A stretch of DNA of 64,000 nt from Balaenoptera acutorostrata (Eukaryota > Chordata > Mammalia > Artiodactyla > Balaenopteridae): assembly GCF_949987535.1 (NCBI RefSeq), contig NC_080078.1, positions 48,386,207-48,450,206 on the forward strand, in the 5' to 3' direction. Below the pieces are notes generated by a model. The model ran no database searches. It was not told the origin of the DNA and saw only the letters and a program-made list of their open reading frames with translations. The number at the start of each line of letters is the position of its first letter. Position 1 is the stretch's first letter. Shown here in pieces: positions 10,411-22,578 of this stretch. Both the position numbers and the translations under genes were made by a program.

Positions 10411-13119
10411 ATTAGTTGAAGCTATGCCCAACCACAGAATTTGAGAAGAATATCTAGCAGTCACACCCAATGAACAGAATTATTGTTTTACAAGTATTAT
10501 GTAATGGAGATGGTAACATTAAAATGATTATTTTTCAACAAATATTTGGTTGAATATCAGTACCAAATATTTATTAGCATATATTTATTGAGCACATATT
10601 ACAGTACAATTCATAAAACAGTATATGAAGGTTAGTTGGAAAACAAACTACTTCTTAAACATTAACATCATTTGGGAGGTGAGAGTGACAGACAGAAAGG
10701 AAGAGCATCCTTGGCAAAATACACATTATTACATGTTATCATTTGTCTGAGGAGTTCAGAAAATATTGGGACAAGGGGTCCTTTTGGTCAAGAGGTCCGG
10801 TTCTTCAAGAGTCTGTTATAGTTACTTAGGACACTGCTGCCATTGCTAATGGGCAAAAAATGCTAATAACTGAAGAACATTCAAATAACAAATTCACTGC
10901 AAAAATAATCTAAAGGGTATAACCATTTTTCCTTGACCCTTCTGAACATTAGTCTTTAGAAACATATTACAGTTTTTCTTTCATGAGTAAAATTATCCCA
11001 AACTTGGATCTGAATTTTTTTTTAGAAAATGATAAAAGGAAATAAGCTTCCATTCTTCCAAGCCCCCAACAAACCCATCCCACGCATATACCATGTACGT
11101 GCTCAAACAAACTATGAACAACTTCTACAATTGAGGGATCTGGAATCTACATCCTGTTAGAAACACAAGCTTAAATAATTATGGAAGGAAAACCAAGTGC
11201 AATTACACCAAAAACAGCACTAATATTATTCAACTGAATGAAGAACACTTGTAAACCACAGTATAGCAGATGTGCATATGTTTCAACATGTTTCATTAAT
11301 TACCTTAGCCAGTATGGTCAAGAATTAGTACTGTGTAAGATCCAAGGTAGTACATGGAGAGGTACAACAGTGAAATCATCAAGTAATTCTCTGTAATCTC
11401 CTGGTTAAAGAATTACTAGCTACATGCATGAATTTGAAATAAAATAGATTTAAATGTAGTCATTACAGCTATTCAAATATTACTAGTCCATAGAAGCATG
11501 AGCTAAAATAAAGCATCTAATAGGTATTACTCAAAATATGACCCCAGGAAGCAGCCACAAAACTTCAGGTTGCTTAGTTATCTACTGCCCCAAATATTAG
11601 GAAAATAAAGGGTCACGTATGACTTTGATAGCTACTCCTGAGTGCTCATTGTTGATAGGTGATTTTTTTCTTTTTACCTTTTTGATTTTCCAAATTTCCT
11701 AATTTAAAAAAGTAGTATATTCTTTTTATGACTGGGGAAAAATGATCCCTTTATTTAAGGATATTATCTGAGGGATCAAATTTATTTGAATATGACAGTA
11801 AGGCCATTTAAAATCTTTGTCCTTGAAGAGGCTGAATCATGTTCTCTCTCAAAAAAAATTTGTCTTGGGTTCTCCTCATTTTGTACAATAAAAAATACAA
11901 GAAAAAATAATAATACGAGGGCTGAAATTCCATGTTTTGCTTTCAATTGTAGGTCTTTGAAAGGATGGCTCACAGTAGCAATGCTAAATGATGACAACAA
12001 TTTCACTGGTAGTGACAGAAGAATTCCTCCTATTCATCTAATGTGCGATCCCAAGATGTGTTGGAAACCCAGTGAAGGCTGGCAAATGAAGAATGCTTCT
12101 CCTCTCTGAGCAAAAGGAGAGCCAACTTTTCTACTGGATTGTCCTTAAGAGTATAGGACATACCCATAGAATGACTTTTATTACTCATCCTTTACCCTTT
12201 CAACCTCCAATTTCCCACTCCCTCCATCTTTACTTTTTTCTTTCCTACTCTCTTTTTAGCTTTGGCCTATATCCACAACCAGTTCCTTTATGAGGCACTC
12301 AAAGGCATTGCTATTCCCATGAATTTAAAAAGGGACAATTGCAGACAGACCTTGGAATATGTGGAGGAGATCTATACAGCCTCCCATGAAGATAAACATG
12401 GGCACTTCCTCGAGCTAATCGACAATTGATTTCTTAGGGGATACTGCATTTATAAGATGGATTTAGTCATTTTCCCTGAGCCTTTCTCAAATTTCCTCCA
12501 GCACCATGTTAAGAAACTTACATGGTATGATAAGTCTAGTTTCCCTGACTTAATACTGTTTCAGGAGGCAATAAGGATACATAGGGCAAGGAATTCACTA
12601 TGAGTCTTTAAAAATAATAACACCCATACAGAAAGGCATCTATCAAAGTGAGTTCCATACAATGATCTGGACAAAGTCAGAAGATGTAAACCGTTTTAAT
12701 CCATCGCCTTTAGCTACTCAAGATCCAGATTCCACTGCTCACTGCAAGACTTCAGCTAACAAAGAATCAACACAAGGGAACTCAGCAATGCCTAGTGACA
12801 GAGCTCTCTGAGGTTCTCAAACCGAGAGCTGTTTGCTTTGGGTTTACATAGCGCAGAAACAACTAGGGAGGCAAATAACATTAATGCCATCACCATGTTC
12901 CAGTCCAGAAGTTTTTATTACAGCAAGTTTACCTCTGGGCAAGCTGCAGCAATCGGCACATTGTGATGGCAAATACACTGACTGTATTTTCTTCCCGAGC
13001 AGTATATAGCACTTGGGCTGCTCCTGAGAAGGATTCGTGAAACAGCTCCAATCAACACATTATAGCTGGAACAGCTAGATGTAGCACTCACAATTTGTAT
13101 GCTTTAATTGTCAAAATCG

Positions 13120-13143
13120 TTTGCTTTTCAGACGAAAAGCAAA
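13120..13143. repeat. Perfect short hairpin (10-bp stem, 4-base loop)
   Basis: TTTGCTTTTC at 13120-13129 and GAAAAGCAAA at 13134-13143 are exact reverse complements around the loop AGAC. No U-tract makes it a bacterial-style terminator, and in a mammalian genome no function follows from the hairpin alone. Confidence 0.9.
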
Positions 13144-13178
13144 TTTAAACTTTCAGTTAAACGGTCAACTTTAAATTT
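13141..13178. repeat. Second inverted repeat, adjoining the hairpin
   Basis: AAATTTAAA at 13141-13149 and TTTAAATTT at 13170-13178 are exact reverse complements separated by 20 bases. The first arm overlaps the last three bases of the preceding hairpin. The arms are AT-only, so chance is plausible. Confidence 0.85.
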
Positions 13179-13930
13179 CAGTAAAATCATCTAAACTAGT
13201 TTATCAACTGACGTGAAAAATAATCACACTCTCCCACCACCAAGGACATCCTCTGAGATATAACTCAATTGTTACAAAAGAAATAAGAAAATTTTTTCCC
13301 AAAATTTCAAAGACCATTGTTAATTTTGAAGGTTCTTATTGAGTTTATGGCAATCTAAAGTTTTATAAATGGTGTGTCTTCTGAAAGTTGCGTAGTTCTC
13401 TTTCCAGCTTATTGTTTTGTGATTTTCTGACATATTCACATACTAACCTGAAATTTCATAGCTCTAAAAGGAGCTTGACAATTGTTATTCTAGACTATAT
13501 CCAAAAAACATAGTTTCTCAAATCAATGAAAACACCTGGATAATTCCTACAATTTTATTTAAAGAAAAGATGAGCAGAAGAAGCCCACATAATCCTCCAA
13601 CTTAATTTTTAAAAAAGCCAAATTTCTTCGAAGTGCCTGTCCCTCATGTACCCAGATGATCAGTTTAGGACAAGATTCAAGTGTCTTTCACATTCCTCAC
13701 TAAAATTCAGAAGCACACATACAAAGGGGTGAATCTTGAATCAATATTAAGATTTCAAACTTTATGTCAAGTTTATTACATTAATGGGGAGGGTATCTCA
13801 TTCTCAAATTTTGTGCTAAAATTTTCAAATTCATGGTAAGCAACTATCAATATCTTCCCTAACATGTACACTTGTACTTTACCTCCTTCTCTGATTCATA
13901 AAATCCCCTTCCTTTCCTCTCAATAGTCAA

Positions 13931-13932
<2 letters not shown>

Positions 13933-13968
<36 letters not shown>

Positions 13969-13972
13969 GTGT
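13933..13972. repeat. (TG)n microsatellite
   Basis: About 20 TG units with a single C interruption at 13964. A likely length-variable marker and a possible left-handed (Z) DNA former. The open frames across it, poly-Val/Cys or His/Thr, are artefacts. Confidence 0.95.
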
Positions 13973-13992
13973 GGTCCATGGACCACACACAC
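13965..13992. repeat. 28-bp perfect palindrome at the end of the TG repeat
   Basis: Symmetric about 13978/13979: the core GGTCCATGGACC (13973-13984) is flanked by eight bases of TG on the left and the matching CA on the right. The TG run thus turns into its own complement with no spacer. Confidence 0.95.
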
Positions 13993-14439
13993 TTTGAGTA
14001 GGACAGAATGGCTAGGTTCCAGCTGTAGGAATCCAACAATATCCAACTCAGGTCCAACTATTGATTTGCTGCTGGTTAGCTGTATTTGCCCATGTAGCAT
14101 AAATATCCAAGGGGCATGTGAGACATTGACTAACTGACACCTCTGGGATAGCTCCAGCAATTCAGGGGCTTCCTATTTATTTGACCTTCATTTTGTCAAC
14201 CCAATATGAGGAGAGAATATTAGGGCCATGTTCACTCTTAGCCTTTCTGCTCTTTATGATCTATCTGACTGCTGTTTTGCTCCCCTCCATGACTTGTCCT
14301 CTTCCCTATAGGATAAGAAATTTAGCTTATCCTTGTTTGAGAATGAGGAGCTGGCCTGCAGACACTTCAAGTATCAATTGCCAATTGCCTTATGTCAAAA
14401 TTTGTCTTATTGTGAGGTGCACTCCTGTGTAATTTTCAT
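13993..14439. other. Unassigned sequence
   Basis: No gene or repeat recognised. The 83-codon plus-strand frame at 14181-14432 shows no domain. Confidence 0.45.
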
Positions 14440-14745
14440 CTGATCATGATTTCAGTAAAGCATTTAATACTTTTTAATTATATCCTCCAGGACCAGATGG
14501 AAAACCCCAAGCTGCATAGTAATGTTATTAGGTAGACTGAATAACAAAACCCCAAACTGATCAGCAACATCCTGGAGAGAGATCTCTAATAGCACATCAC
14601 AGGACTCTGTCCTCAAGCTGAAATTTTTCAAGCTTTTTACTAATAACTTGAATAATGATACACAAAGCCTTCCTACCAATAATTGTATCTTAGATGTAGA
14701 ATTAAAATGTTTAATGGCAGAAGGAGATTTCAAATTCATGCTTTC
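14440..14745 (+). mobile_element. L3/CR1-type LINE relic, reverse-transcriptase region
   Basis: GATTTCAGTAAAGCATTT (14448-14465) encodes DFSKAF, the motif of the first catalytic block of CR1-clade reverse transcriptases. About 125 bases on, GGAGAGAGATCTCTAATAGC, GACTCTGTCCTCAAGC and TACTAATAACTTGAATAATG follow in the order of the familiar CR1/L3 RT segment. The frame is broken by stops and indels. This family died out before placental mammals diversified. Confidence 0.6.
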
Positions 14746-14757
14746 GTACAAGAAAAA

Positions 14758-14880
14758 AAATTATTGAGTGATTATGATATGCTAGGTGGCAAACCCTGAG
14801 CAATATACAAATAAAAAATACAGTGTGTCTTCAGAAAATGTATGACCTAGTAAAAGAGATAAAGAAATAAATGATTAGGC
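14758..14880. mobile_element. Ancient LINE-like fragment upstream of the L1 insertion
   Basis: ATTGAGTGATTATGATATGC, TAGGTGGCAAACCCTGAGC and ATGACCTAGTAAAAGAG resemble the mammal-wide 'end of size / gain' phrases also seen at 55990-56180. Short and diverged. Confidence 0.35.
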
Positions 14881-15545
14881 TACCATAGATTTCTTAACAG
14901 AAATTCTATAGGTCAGGAGAGAGTAGAATGACATACTCAAAATATTGAGAGATTAAAAACTGTCAGCCAAGACTACTCTATCCAGTAAAGTTATCCTTCA
15001 GATATGAAAGAGAAGTAAAAGCTTTCCCAGACAAACAAAAGCTGAAGGAGTTCATCACCACTAGACCTGCCTTACAAGAAATGTTGAAAGGAGCTCTTCT
15101 ACCTGAAATGAAAAAGCAAAAGTACATAAAACTTTGAGTGAGGTGATAAATAGACAGAATCAGAAAATTGCAACTCTCTAACAGAATAGGTTGTTAAACA
15201 CTTGATCATAGCATAAAGGTTAAAGGAAAAAAAGCAGTAAAAATAACTATAGCTGCTTTGATTTGGTAACAAACTCACAACACAAAAAGGGATAATGTGA
15301 GACAACAAAAACATAAAAAGGGAAGAGGAAAAGGACAGAACCTGTATAGGCAAATGATGGTAAGCTGCTATCAACAGAAAAAGGACTATTTTATCTCTAA
15401 GATGTTTTATAGAAACCTCATAGTAACCACAGAATATAAAAACAGAGGAGACTGAGATAAAAAATCATAGAAAACCACCAAAAAAAGGGCAGACAGAAAC
15501 ACAAGAAAAAAGAAAAATGGAGATATGGAACAACCAAAACATAAA

Positions 15546-18500
15546 ATGGCAGTATTAAGTCTTCATCTATCAATAATTACACAAGATGTAAATGGATTGA
15601 ATTCACCAATCAATATATGCAAAGTGGCTGGCTGGATCAAAAAGAAGATCCAACTATACGACACCTCCAAGAGGCTCATCTCAGTTCTAAAGACAAACAT
15701 AGGCTCAAAGTGAAAAGATACTCCAAGCAAATGGCAGCCAAAATAAAGCAGGGGTAGTCTTACTCATATCAGACAAAATAGACTTCAAGCCAAAAAAGGT
15801 AACAAGAGACAAAAATGGACATTATAAAATGTTAAAAAGAATAATCCATAAAGATGACATAACACTTATTAATATATATGCACCTTACATAGGAACAACA
15901 AAATATATAAAGCAACTATTAACAGACCTAAAGGGAGAAACTGACAGCAACTCAATAATAGCAGGAACATTTAACACCTCTACTTGCATCAATGTATAGA
16001 TCATAAAGACAGAAAGTCCACAAAGAAACAGCAGCCTTAAATGAAGCATTAGACCAGATGAACTTAACAGTTTTATACAGAACATTCCATCCAAATGCAG
16101 CAGAATACACATTCTTCTCAAGTGCATATGAACCATTCTCAAGGAGAGACCATATGCCGTGACACAAAACAAGTCCCAATAAATTTAAGAAAATTGAAAT
16201 CATATCAAGAATATTTTCTGGCCACAATGGTATGAAACTAGAAATCAACCACAAGAAGAAACCTGGAAAAAACTCACAAAATTTGGAGACTAAACAACAT
16301 GCTACTGATCAACTATTGGGTCAATGAAGAAATCAAAGGAGAAATAAAAAAATACCTGAGACATATGAAAATGAAAATATGACATACTAAATTCTATGGG
16401 ATGCAGCAAGAGTGGTACTAAGAGGAAAATTTATAGCAATATAGACCTACCTCAAGAAACAAAAAAATCTCAAATAAACAATCTGACCTTACACCTAAAG
16501 GAGCTAGCAAAAGAAAGACAAAGGCCAAAGTCAGTAGAAGGAAGAAAATAATAAAAATCAGAGTGGAATTAAATGAAATAGAGACTATAAAAGATAATAG
16601 AAAAGATCAGTGAAACTAAGAGTTGGTTCTTTGAAAAGACAAACAAATTGAAAACTTTTAGCCAGACTCACTAAGAAATAAAGAGCAAAAGCTCAAATAA
16701 AATCAGAAACCAAAGAGAAGTTATAACAGACATCACAGAAATTCAAAGGATTATAAGAGACTTATGAACAGCTATATGACAACAAATTGGACAACCTAGA
16801 AGAAATGGATAAATTCTTACAATCATATAACCTTCTAAGACTAAATCAGGAAGAATTAAAAAACATGAAAAGACCAATCACTAGTAAAGAGATTGAAACA
16901 GTAACCAAAAACCAAAAGTTCAGGACCACACGGCTTCACTGGTGAATTCTACCAAACATTCAAAGAAGAGTTAATACCTATCCTTCACAAATTCTTCCAA
17001 AAAACTGAAGAGGAAGAAATGCTTCCTAACTCATTTTATAAGGCCAATATTACTCTGATACCAAAACCAGACAAGAACAACACAAGAAAAGAAAACTATA
17101 GGCCAATATCTTTCATGAACATAGGTGCCAATATCCTCAAGAAAATATTAGCAAACAGAATTCAACAAACAGTAAAAGGATCATACACAATGATCAAGCG
17201 GGATTTATTCCAGGGAAGCAAGGGTGATTCAACATGTACAAATCAATCAATGTGATACACCACATTAACAAAATGAAGGATAAAAATCATATGATCATTT
17301 CAATAGATAAAGAAAAAGCATTTGAAAAGATTCAACATTCATTTGAACAACATCAATCAGTATAGAAGGAATGTACCTCAACATAATAAAGGCCACATAT
17401 GACAAACCCAGGCTAACATCACACTCAATGGTGAAAACCTGAAAGATGTACTAATAAGATCAGGAACAGGACAAGGATGCCCACTCCCACCACTCTTATT
17501 CAACACAGTATTAGAAGTCCTAGACAGAGCAAAAAAAGAAAGAAAGAAAGAAAGAAAAGGAATACAAATTGGAAAAGAAAAAGTTAAAGTGTAACTATTT
17601 GCAGATGACATTTTATATATTAAAAACCCTAAAGACTCTACCCAAAAACTATCAGAAATAGTAAACAAATACAGTAAAATTGTAGTTTACAAAAATCTGT
17701 TGCATTTCAATAAAACAACAAACTAGCATAAAGAAAAATTAAGAAAATAACCCCATTTACAATTACAACAAAAAAAGTAAAATACCTGGGAATAAATTTA
17801 ACCAGGAGGTAAGAGACCTGTACACTGAAAAGTATAAGACATTGTTGAAAGAAACTGAAGAAGACACAAAAACATAGAAAGATATTCTATGCCCAAGGGC
17901 TAGGCATTTTTTAAATGTCCATATTACCTAAATCAATCTACAGATTCAGTACAGTCCCTATCAAAATCCCAATGACAGTTTTCACAGAAATAGAACAAAA
18001 AATCCTAAAATTCATATGGAACCACAAAAAACCCTAAATAGCCAAAGCAATCCTAAGAAAAAAGAACAAGGCTGGAGATATCACACTCCCTGATTTCAAA
18101 CTGTAGTATAAAGCTATAGTAATCAAAACAGTACGTAAGTGGCTCAAAAACAGACATACAGATCAATGGAACAGAATAAAGACCTCAGAAATGAACCCAT
18201 GTTCATATGATCACTTAAATTATGACACTGGAGCCAAGAATGTACAGTAGGGAAAAGACAGTCAGTTCAATAAATGGTATTGGGAAAACTGGACAGCTAT
18301 GTGCAAAAGAATGAAACTGTATCACTTTCTTATACCACATACAAAAATAAACTCAAAATGGAATAGAGATTTAAATGTAAAACTTGAAACCGTAAATCTC
18401 CTAGGAGAAAACATGGGCAGTAAGCTCTTCTACATTGGTCTTAGCAGTATCTCTCTAGATATGTCTTCTCAGGCAAGTGAAACAAAAGCAAAAACAAATA

Positions 18501-19290
18501 AATGGGACTATATAAAACTTAAAAGATTCTGCACCCAAAGGAAACCATAAACCAAATGGAAAGACAACCTACTGAATGGGAGAAGATATTTGCAGATCAT
18601 ATACCTGATAAGAGGTTAATATCCAAAATATATAAAGAACTCATACGACCCAACAACAAAAAGAATCCAAACAACCCAATTTAAAAAATCGGAAGAGGAT
18701 GTGAATAAATATTTTTCCAAAGAAGACATACAGATGACCAATAGGCTCATGAAAAAAAATGTTCAACATCACTAATTATTAGGAAAATACAAATCAAAAC
18801 TGCAATGAGATATCATTACATGCCTGTTAGAATGGCCACTATCAAAAAGGCAAGAAATAACAAGTATTGGAGAGGATGTGGAGAAAAGGGAACCCTCAAA
18901 CACTATTGGTGGGAATGGTAATTGGCGCAGCCACTATGGAAAATAGTATGGAAACTCCTCAGAACATTAAGAATAGAACTACCATGTGATCCAGATATCC
19001 ACCTCCAGGTATCTGTCTAAAGAATATGGAAACCCTAACTGGAAAAGATATATGCACCCCATATTCACCACAGCATTGTTTACAATAGCCAAGTTATGGA
19101 ATCAATGTAAGTACCCATCAACAAAGGAATGGATAAAGATGTGATATATACATACAATGGAATACTGCTCAGCCACAAAAAGTGATTAAATCTTGTCATT
19201 TGCAACAACATGGATAGATCTCCAGGGCATTATACTAAGTGAAATAAGTCAGACAGAGAAAGACAAATACCAGATGATATCACTCATATA
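15546..19290 (+). pseudogene. L1 ORF2 pseudogene (endonuclease, reverse transcriptase, Cys region)
   Basis: ORF2 protein normally nicks target DNA and reverse-transcribes L1 RNA. Here the start region is readable near 15546. At the C-terminal end of the endonuclease domain the SDH catalytic motif is lost: codons at 16217-16228 give Ser-Gly-His-Asn, with Gly where Asp is needed. The reverse-transcriptase signature Phe-Ala-Asp-Asp is still present at 17598-17609, but an in-frame TAA stands at 17592-17594, just before it. The downstream part encodes recognisable fragments (18299-18550) and the late region near 18830-19150. Stops and frameshifts are spread throughout, so no product is possible. 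Confidence 0.88.
17529..17559. repeat. (AAAG)n microsatellite inside L1
   Basis: Five or so AAAG units inside the dead ORF2, absent from the L1 pattern expected there. A secondary expansion. Confidence 0.85.
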
Positions 19291-19524
19291 TGTAATATTT
19301 TTAAAAAACAAAACCAAAACAAACACATAGATACAGAGAATAGTGTTTACTAGAGGAAAAGGGATGTGGGGGAGGGCAAAATGGGTTAAGGGGGTCAACT
19401 GTATGGTGATGGATAGAAACTAAACTTTTGGTGGTGAGTATGCTATAGCGTATATAGAAGTCAAAATATAATGTTGTACACATGAAACATAATGTTACAA
19501 ACCAACGTTACCTCAATAAAAAAG

Positions 19525-20801
19525 AGTAGTGCAGAACCATGAAGAATCTCAAAATATAGTGATTCTGATAAATGATAAAAGACTGGAGTTATAAAGCCAA
19601 GAAGTCATGGTATTTCAAGGGGCATCAATGTAGATTTTGAATTCATACAAAAGAATCATAGAAGGGACCATGACATAGCTGACCCCTATCCTTCATTAGA
19701 AGGACCCCCAATGTACTTTATGAATGAGCCCCTGTATTGACTCTAATGGAAAATTTTGTTCTGCTGAAATGTCTTTAAATTAACTGGGACGTTTGACTCA
19801 TTAAAAAAATATTTGAGACTTTACTGAACTGAAAAGGCTATAAATTTTAAAAAAGAAACAAGTTTGATGCATATTAAGCACCAGTTATAAAAGAAACAGG
19901 GGTCTGCTGAATCCTCAAATGGTGGCGTCAGGTGAGAGATTCAGAGATTAGAAAGTACATGCAGGATGTATATTCTGTTCACAATCTGTCTTTTCAATGA
20001 ATGAAAGTCAAATAGAGCAAAGATGAGCTGAGGTAGCTGTGAGGTCTTATACCTTGAGGACAACTTTTCTTTTCTTCTGGACATTGATCAGCACTGTGGC
20101 TTTCCAGAGAGGATATGAGAGGTATGACCACTGTGGATGTGACCACTCACCTTGGGAAAGTAAGCTCTCTGGTGCATGTGGAAACCTGCAAGGTCTCTCT
20201 GTAGTCAGAGTCAGGCAAGGAAAAAGATTAAATCATCCCTCTGTACTTGCTTCTTTCTTGAGGACTGGGGCATTTCTACTGGGAAATGGCTGGTGGGATA
20301 AGATTTGAGGTAGGCATGAAAATAGATAGGTTTCATTGCACAAATGTCCCACAGCAAAGCTGTGTTCTCTAAATCAAGAAAAGTGAAAAGATAAGTTTTC
20401 TGTGAAATTCAATTCACTCACAACATGTTCTGCCTTTACCATAAATTAAAGCCACAGTAAGTGGCTCTAACTCTCCACTGACGTATCAGAGGAAGGAAGT
20501 TTGGAATCAGAGTTAGGCTACTTATCACCTCCTTTACTAAATGTTTAACAATATTTCAGTGAACGCAGGAGAAATAAACACTTTTCACCAATTTTGAGAT
20601 CATTTCCAAGTCTGGATTCTAATATATGGAAAGGGAATAATAAATTTTAAAAAACTTATACAAACCAACATGTTCCTTTTAAGAAATCAATAGGTGGAAG
20701 GATATTAAAACACTCAGGTAAAGCAAGTTGCCTATTTCAAGTGCTCTATCAGTATCAAATCTCAAGGCAATACCAAAATCATAAATACTTTGCTATCTCT
20801 C
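19525..20801. other. Unassigned sequence
   Basis: No gene or repeat family recognised. The frame at 20039-20308 is open for 89 codons but shows no domain, and no splice context supports an exon. Confidence 0.45.
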
Positions 20802-21257
20802 TATGGTAGGCAGAATTCTAAGAATGGTCTCCACTGACTTTCACTCTTGTATAATAACCCACCACTTTGAGTGTGGGTGGAAGTGACATCAGAAAGCTTA
20901 CAAGATAGAGAAGGATATAATGTATCATTGCTGGCCTTGAAAATGGAGAGGCCACAAAGAGCTCAAAATGGCTCCTTGTTGACAATCAGCAAGAAAACAG
21001 GAACCTCAGTCCAACAACCACACGGAACTGAATTCTGCCAACAATCTGAATGATCCTGGAAGCAGATTTCTTTCCTCTGAATCTCCAGATAAAAGCCCAG
21101 CGGACTGATGCTGTGATTTTAACCTTCTGATACGCTGAGCAGAGAACCCAGTCAAGCCTGAAAGACTTCTGATTTACAGAACTTTAAGATAATAAATGTG
21201 TGTTGTTTTAAGCTACTAAATGTTCAGTAATTACAAAGTAATCGAAAACTAATACAG
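20802..21257 (+). mobile_element. MaLR-type (MLT1-like) solitary LTR
   Basis: Starts TATGGTAGGCAGAATTCTAA and ends AAAACTAATACAG. Inside are GAGTGTGGGTGGAAGTGAC, GAACTGAATTCTGCCAAC and, near the 3' end, AATAAATGTGTGTTG carrying the LTR polyadenylation signal. This is a remnant of an ancient ERVL-related retrotransposon. No internal coding region is attached. Exact subfamily not determined. Confidence 0.75.
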
Positions 21258-21343
21258 TTTCTACACATAGTTCTTCCATCTATCCAATGAAATACAGGTA
21301 CACTGTTACAAGAAAAAGACTTAATTTAAAAAGAAGAAGTTAA

Positions 21344-21686
21344 TGGGACTTCTCTGGTGGCGCAGTGGTTAAGAATCCGCCTGCCAATGCAGGCGACACG
21401 GGTTTGAGCCCTGGTCCGGGAAGATCCACATGCCATGGAGCAACTAAGGCCGTGCACCACAACTACTGAGCCTGCGCTCTAGAGCCCACGAGCCACAACT
21501 ACTGAAGCCCGCGTGCCTGGAGCCCGTGCTCCGCAACAAGAGACGCCACCGCGATGAGAAGTCCGTGCACTGCAACGAAGAGTAGCCCCCGCTCTCGGCA
21601 ACTAGAGAAAGCCCGCATGCAGCAATAAACACCCAACGCAGCCAAAAATAAAATAAAATAAATAACCTTATAAAAAAGAAAAAAAA
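21344..21686 (+). mobile_element. CHR-type SINE, subfamily B
   Basis: Head GGGACTTCTCTGGTGGCGC with box A and a slightly altered box B (GGTTTGAGCCC). The body has CTCTAGAGCCCACGAGCC and CTACTGAAGCCCGCGTGCC. The tail is (AAAAT)n. A 10-bp target-site duplication, AAGAAGTTAA, lies at 21334-21343 and 21687-21696. Confidence 0.93.
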
Positions 21687-21696
21687 AAGAAGTTAA

Positions 21697-22344
21697 AAGA
21701 ACTCACAGATTTCATGACAGTTACCCATAGAAGATCTGAATTAAAATAAAATTCATATTTTGTAAATCAATACAAATTCAGTTCCAGAAACCAATGTTGT
21801 ATACATTAAACTCCATACCTATTTCAAAAGATGAAAACATGTGAGATAAATAAATCCCAAAATATCTTAGTAAATAAAATATATGTATAATGATTTAAGG
21901 GGAAAACAATATAACTTTTCCATTTTGAATCTTTGGTAAAATAAAAACATCCTGTTTTTAAAAGAGAAGTTGGAATCAATACATACAAAGGTCATTTTTT
22001 TGAGCAAGGAATGACAAGGGACCAATACATCTGGTCACCATTCATTTCATAACATTACTTTAAGGAAATCCAAAAGAACATTTCTTTGGCACTTGATCTC
22101 TACTCACTAAGGGGTTCATGAAAAGAGTTCACAAATGCTTGGCAGTGTGATAAACCTACACTAGGAGATTTACTGTCTTATGGACTATAAGGCAATCAAA
22201 CCATAAATGCCTTTCTTCCTCTGCAGATAGTTCCACTTAAAATAAATCAAAAGATGCAATATGCCACAATACTTGATGTCCTTTCATTTTCTTCTTAATA
22301 TAGAGTATGTTCACATCCAAATCTCTGTTCAACTCAAGAAGAGG
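21697..22344. other. Unassigned AT-rich sequence
   Basis: No gene or repeat family recognised. Confidence 0.5.
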
Positions 22345-22578
22345 CAGTGCCATACAGTGGTTCATATGTGAGTTCTAAAATTAGCCTTCCTCAATTCAAA
22401 TCCTCAACCTACCACTTACTAAGTGTGTGATCTTGGACAAGTTAGCTAACTTCTTTGTGCCTCTAGTTCCCTTCTGTAAATGGGGAGAATAAGAATACAT
22501 ACATCGTCGGATTTGTAAAGTCTTTGCAACAGTGCCTGAAACATATTAAGTGCTCAGTAGATCTTAGCTATTAAGAAA
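22345..22578 (+). mobile_element. MIR SINE
   Basis: CAGTGCCATACAGTGGTTC, CTACCACTTACTAAGTGTG, TGATCTTGGACAAGTTAGC, TTCTGTAAATGGGGAGAAT and CAGTGCCTGAAACATATTAA in the standard order. Near full length. Confidence 0.88.

Larger units (their letters stand above)
10430..13932. other. Long mostly unique stretch without recognised genes
   Basis: 3.5 kb with very little identifiable repeat. Faint LINE-like phrases occur near 10550-10620 (TATTTATTGAGCACATATTA). Open frames at 11786-12109 (plus) and 11782-12006 (minus) overlap on opposite strands, lack domains and have no supporting splice structure. The part at 12640-13200 is comparatively balanced in composition and holds the inverted repeats listed separately, so it is a candidate for conserved non-coding sequence, but conservation cannot be seen from one genome. 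Confidence 0.5.
14885..19524 (+). mobile_element. Old 5'-truncated LINE-1
   Basis: About 4.6 kb. It begins inside the 3' part of ORF1 (TTTCTTAACAGAAATTC; CAGACAAACAAAAGCTGAAG near 15030), runs through the inter-ORF spacer and all of ORF2, and ends with a polyadenylation signal AATAAA at 19515-19520 and a short A-rich end. Many stops and indels, plus the absence of clear flanking duplications, make it an ancient inactive copy. A later (AAAG)n expansion sits at 17529-17559. Confidence 0.93.

Noticed and set aside
11786..12109. 107-codon frame, possible exon after CAATTGTAG at 11946-11954
   Set aside because: The acceptor-like AG has a weak pyrimidine tract, the frame opens upstream of it, a minus-strand frame overlaps, and no domain is recognisable.
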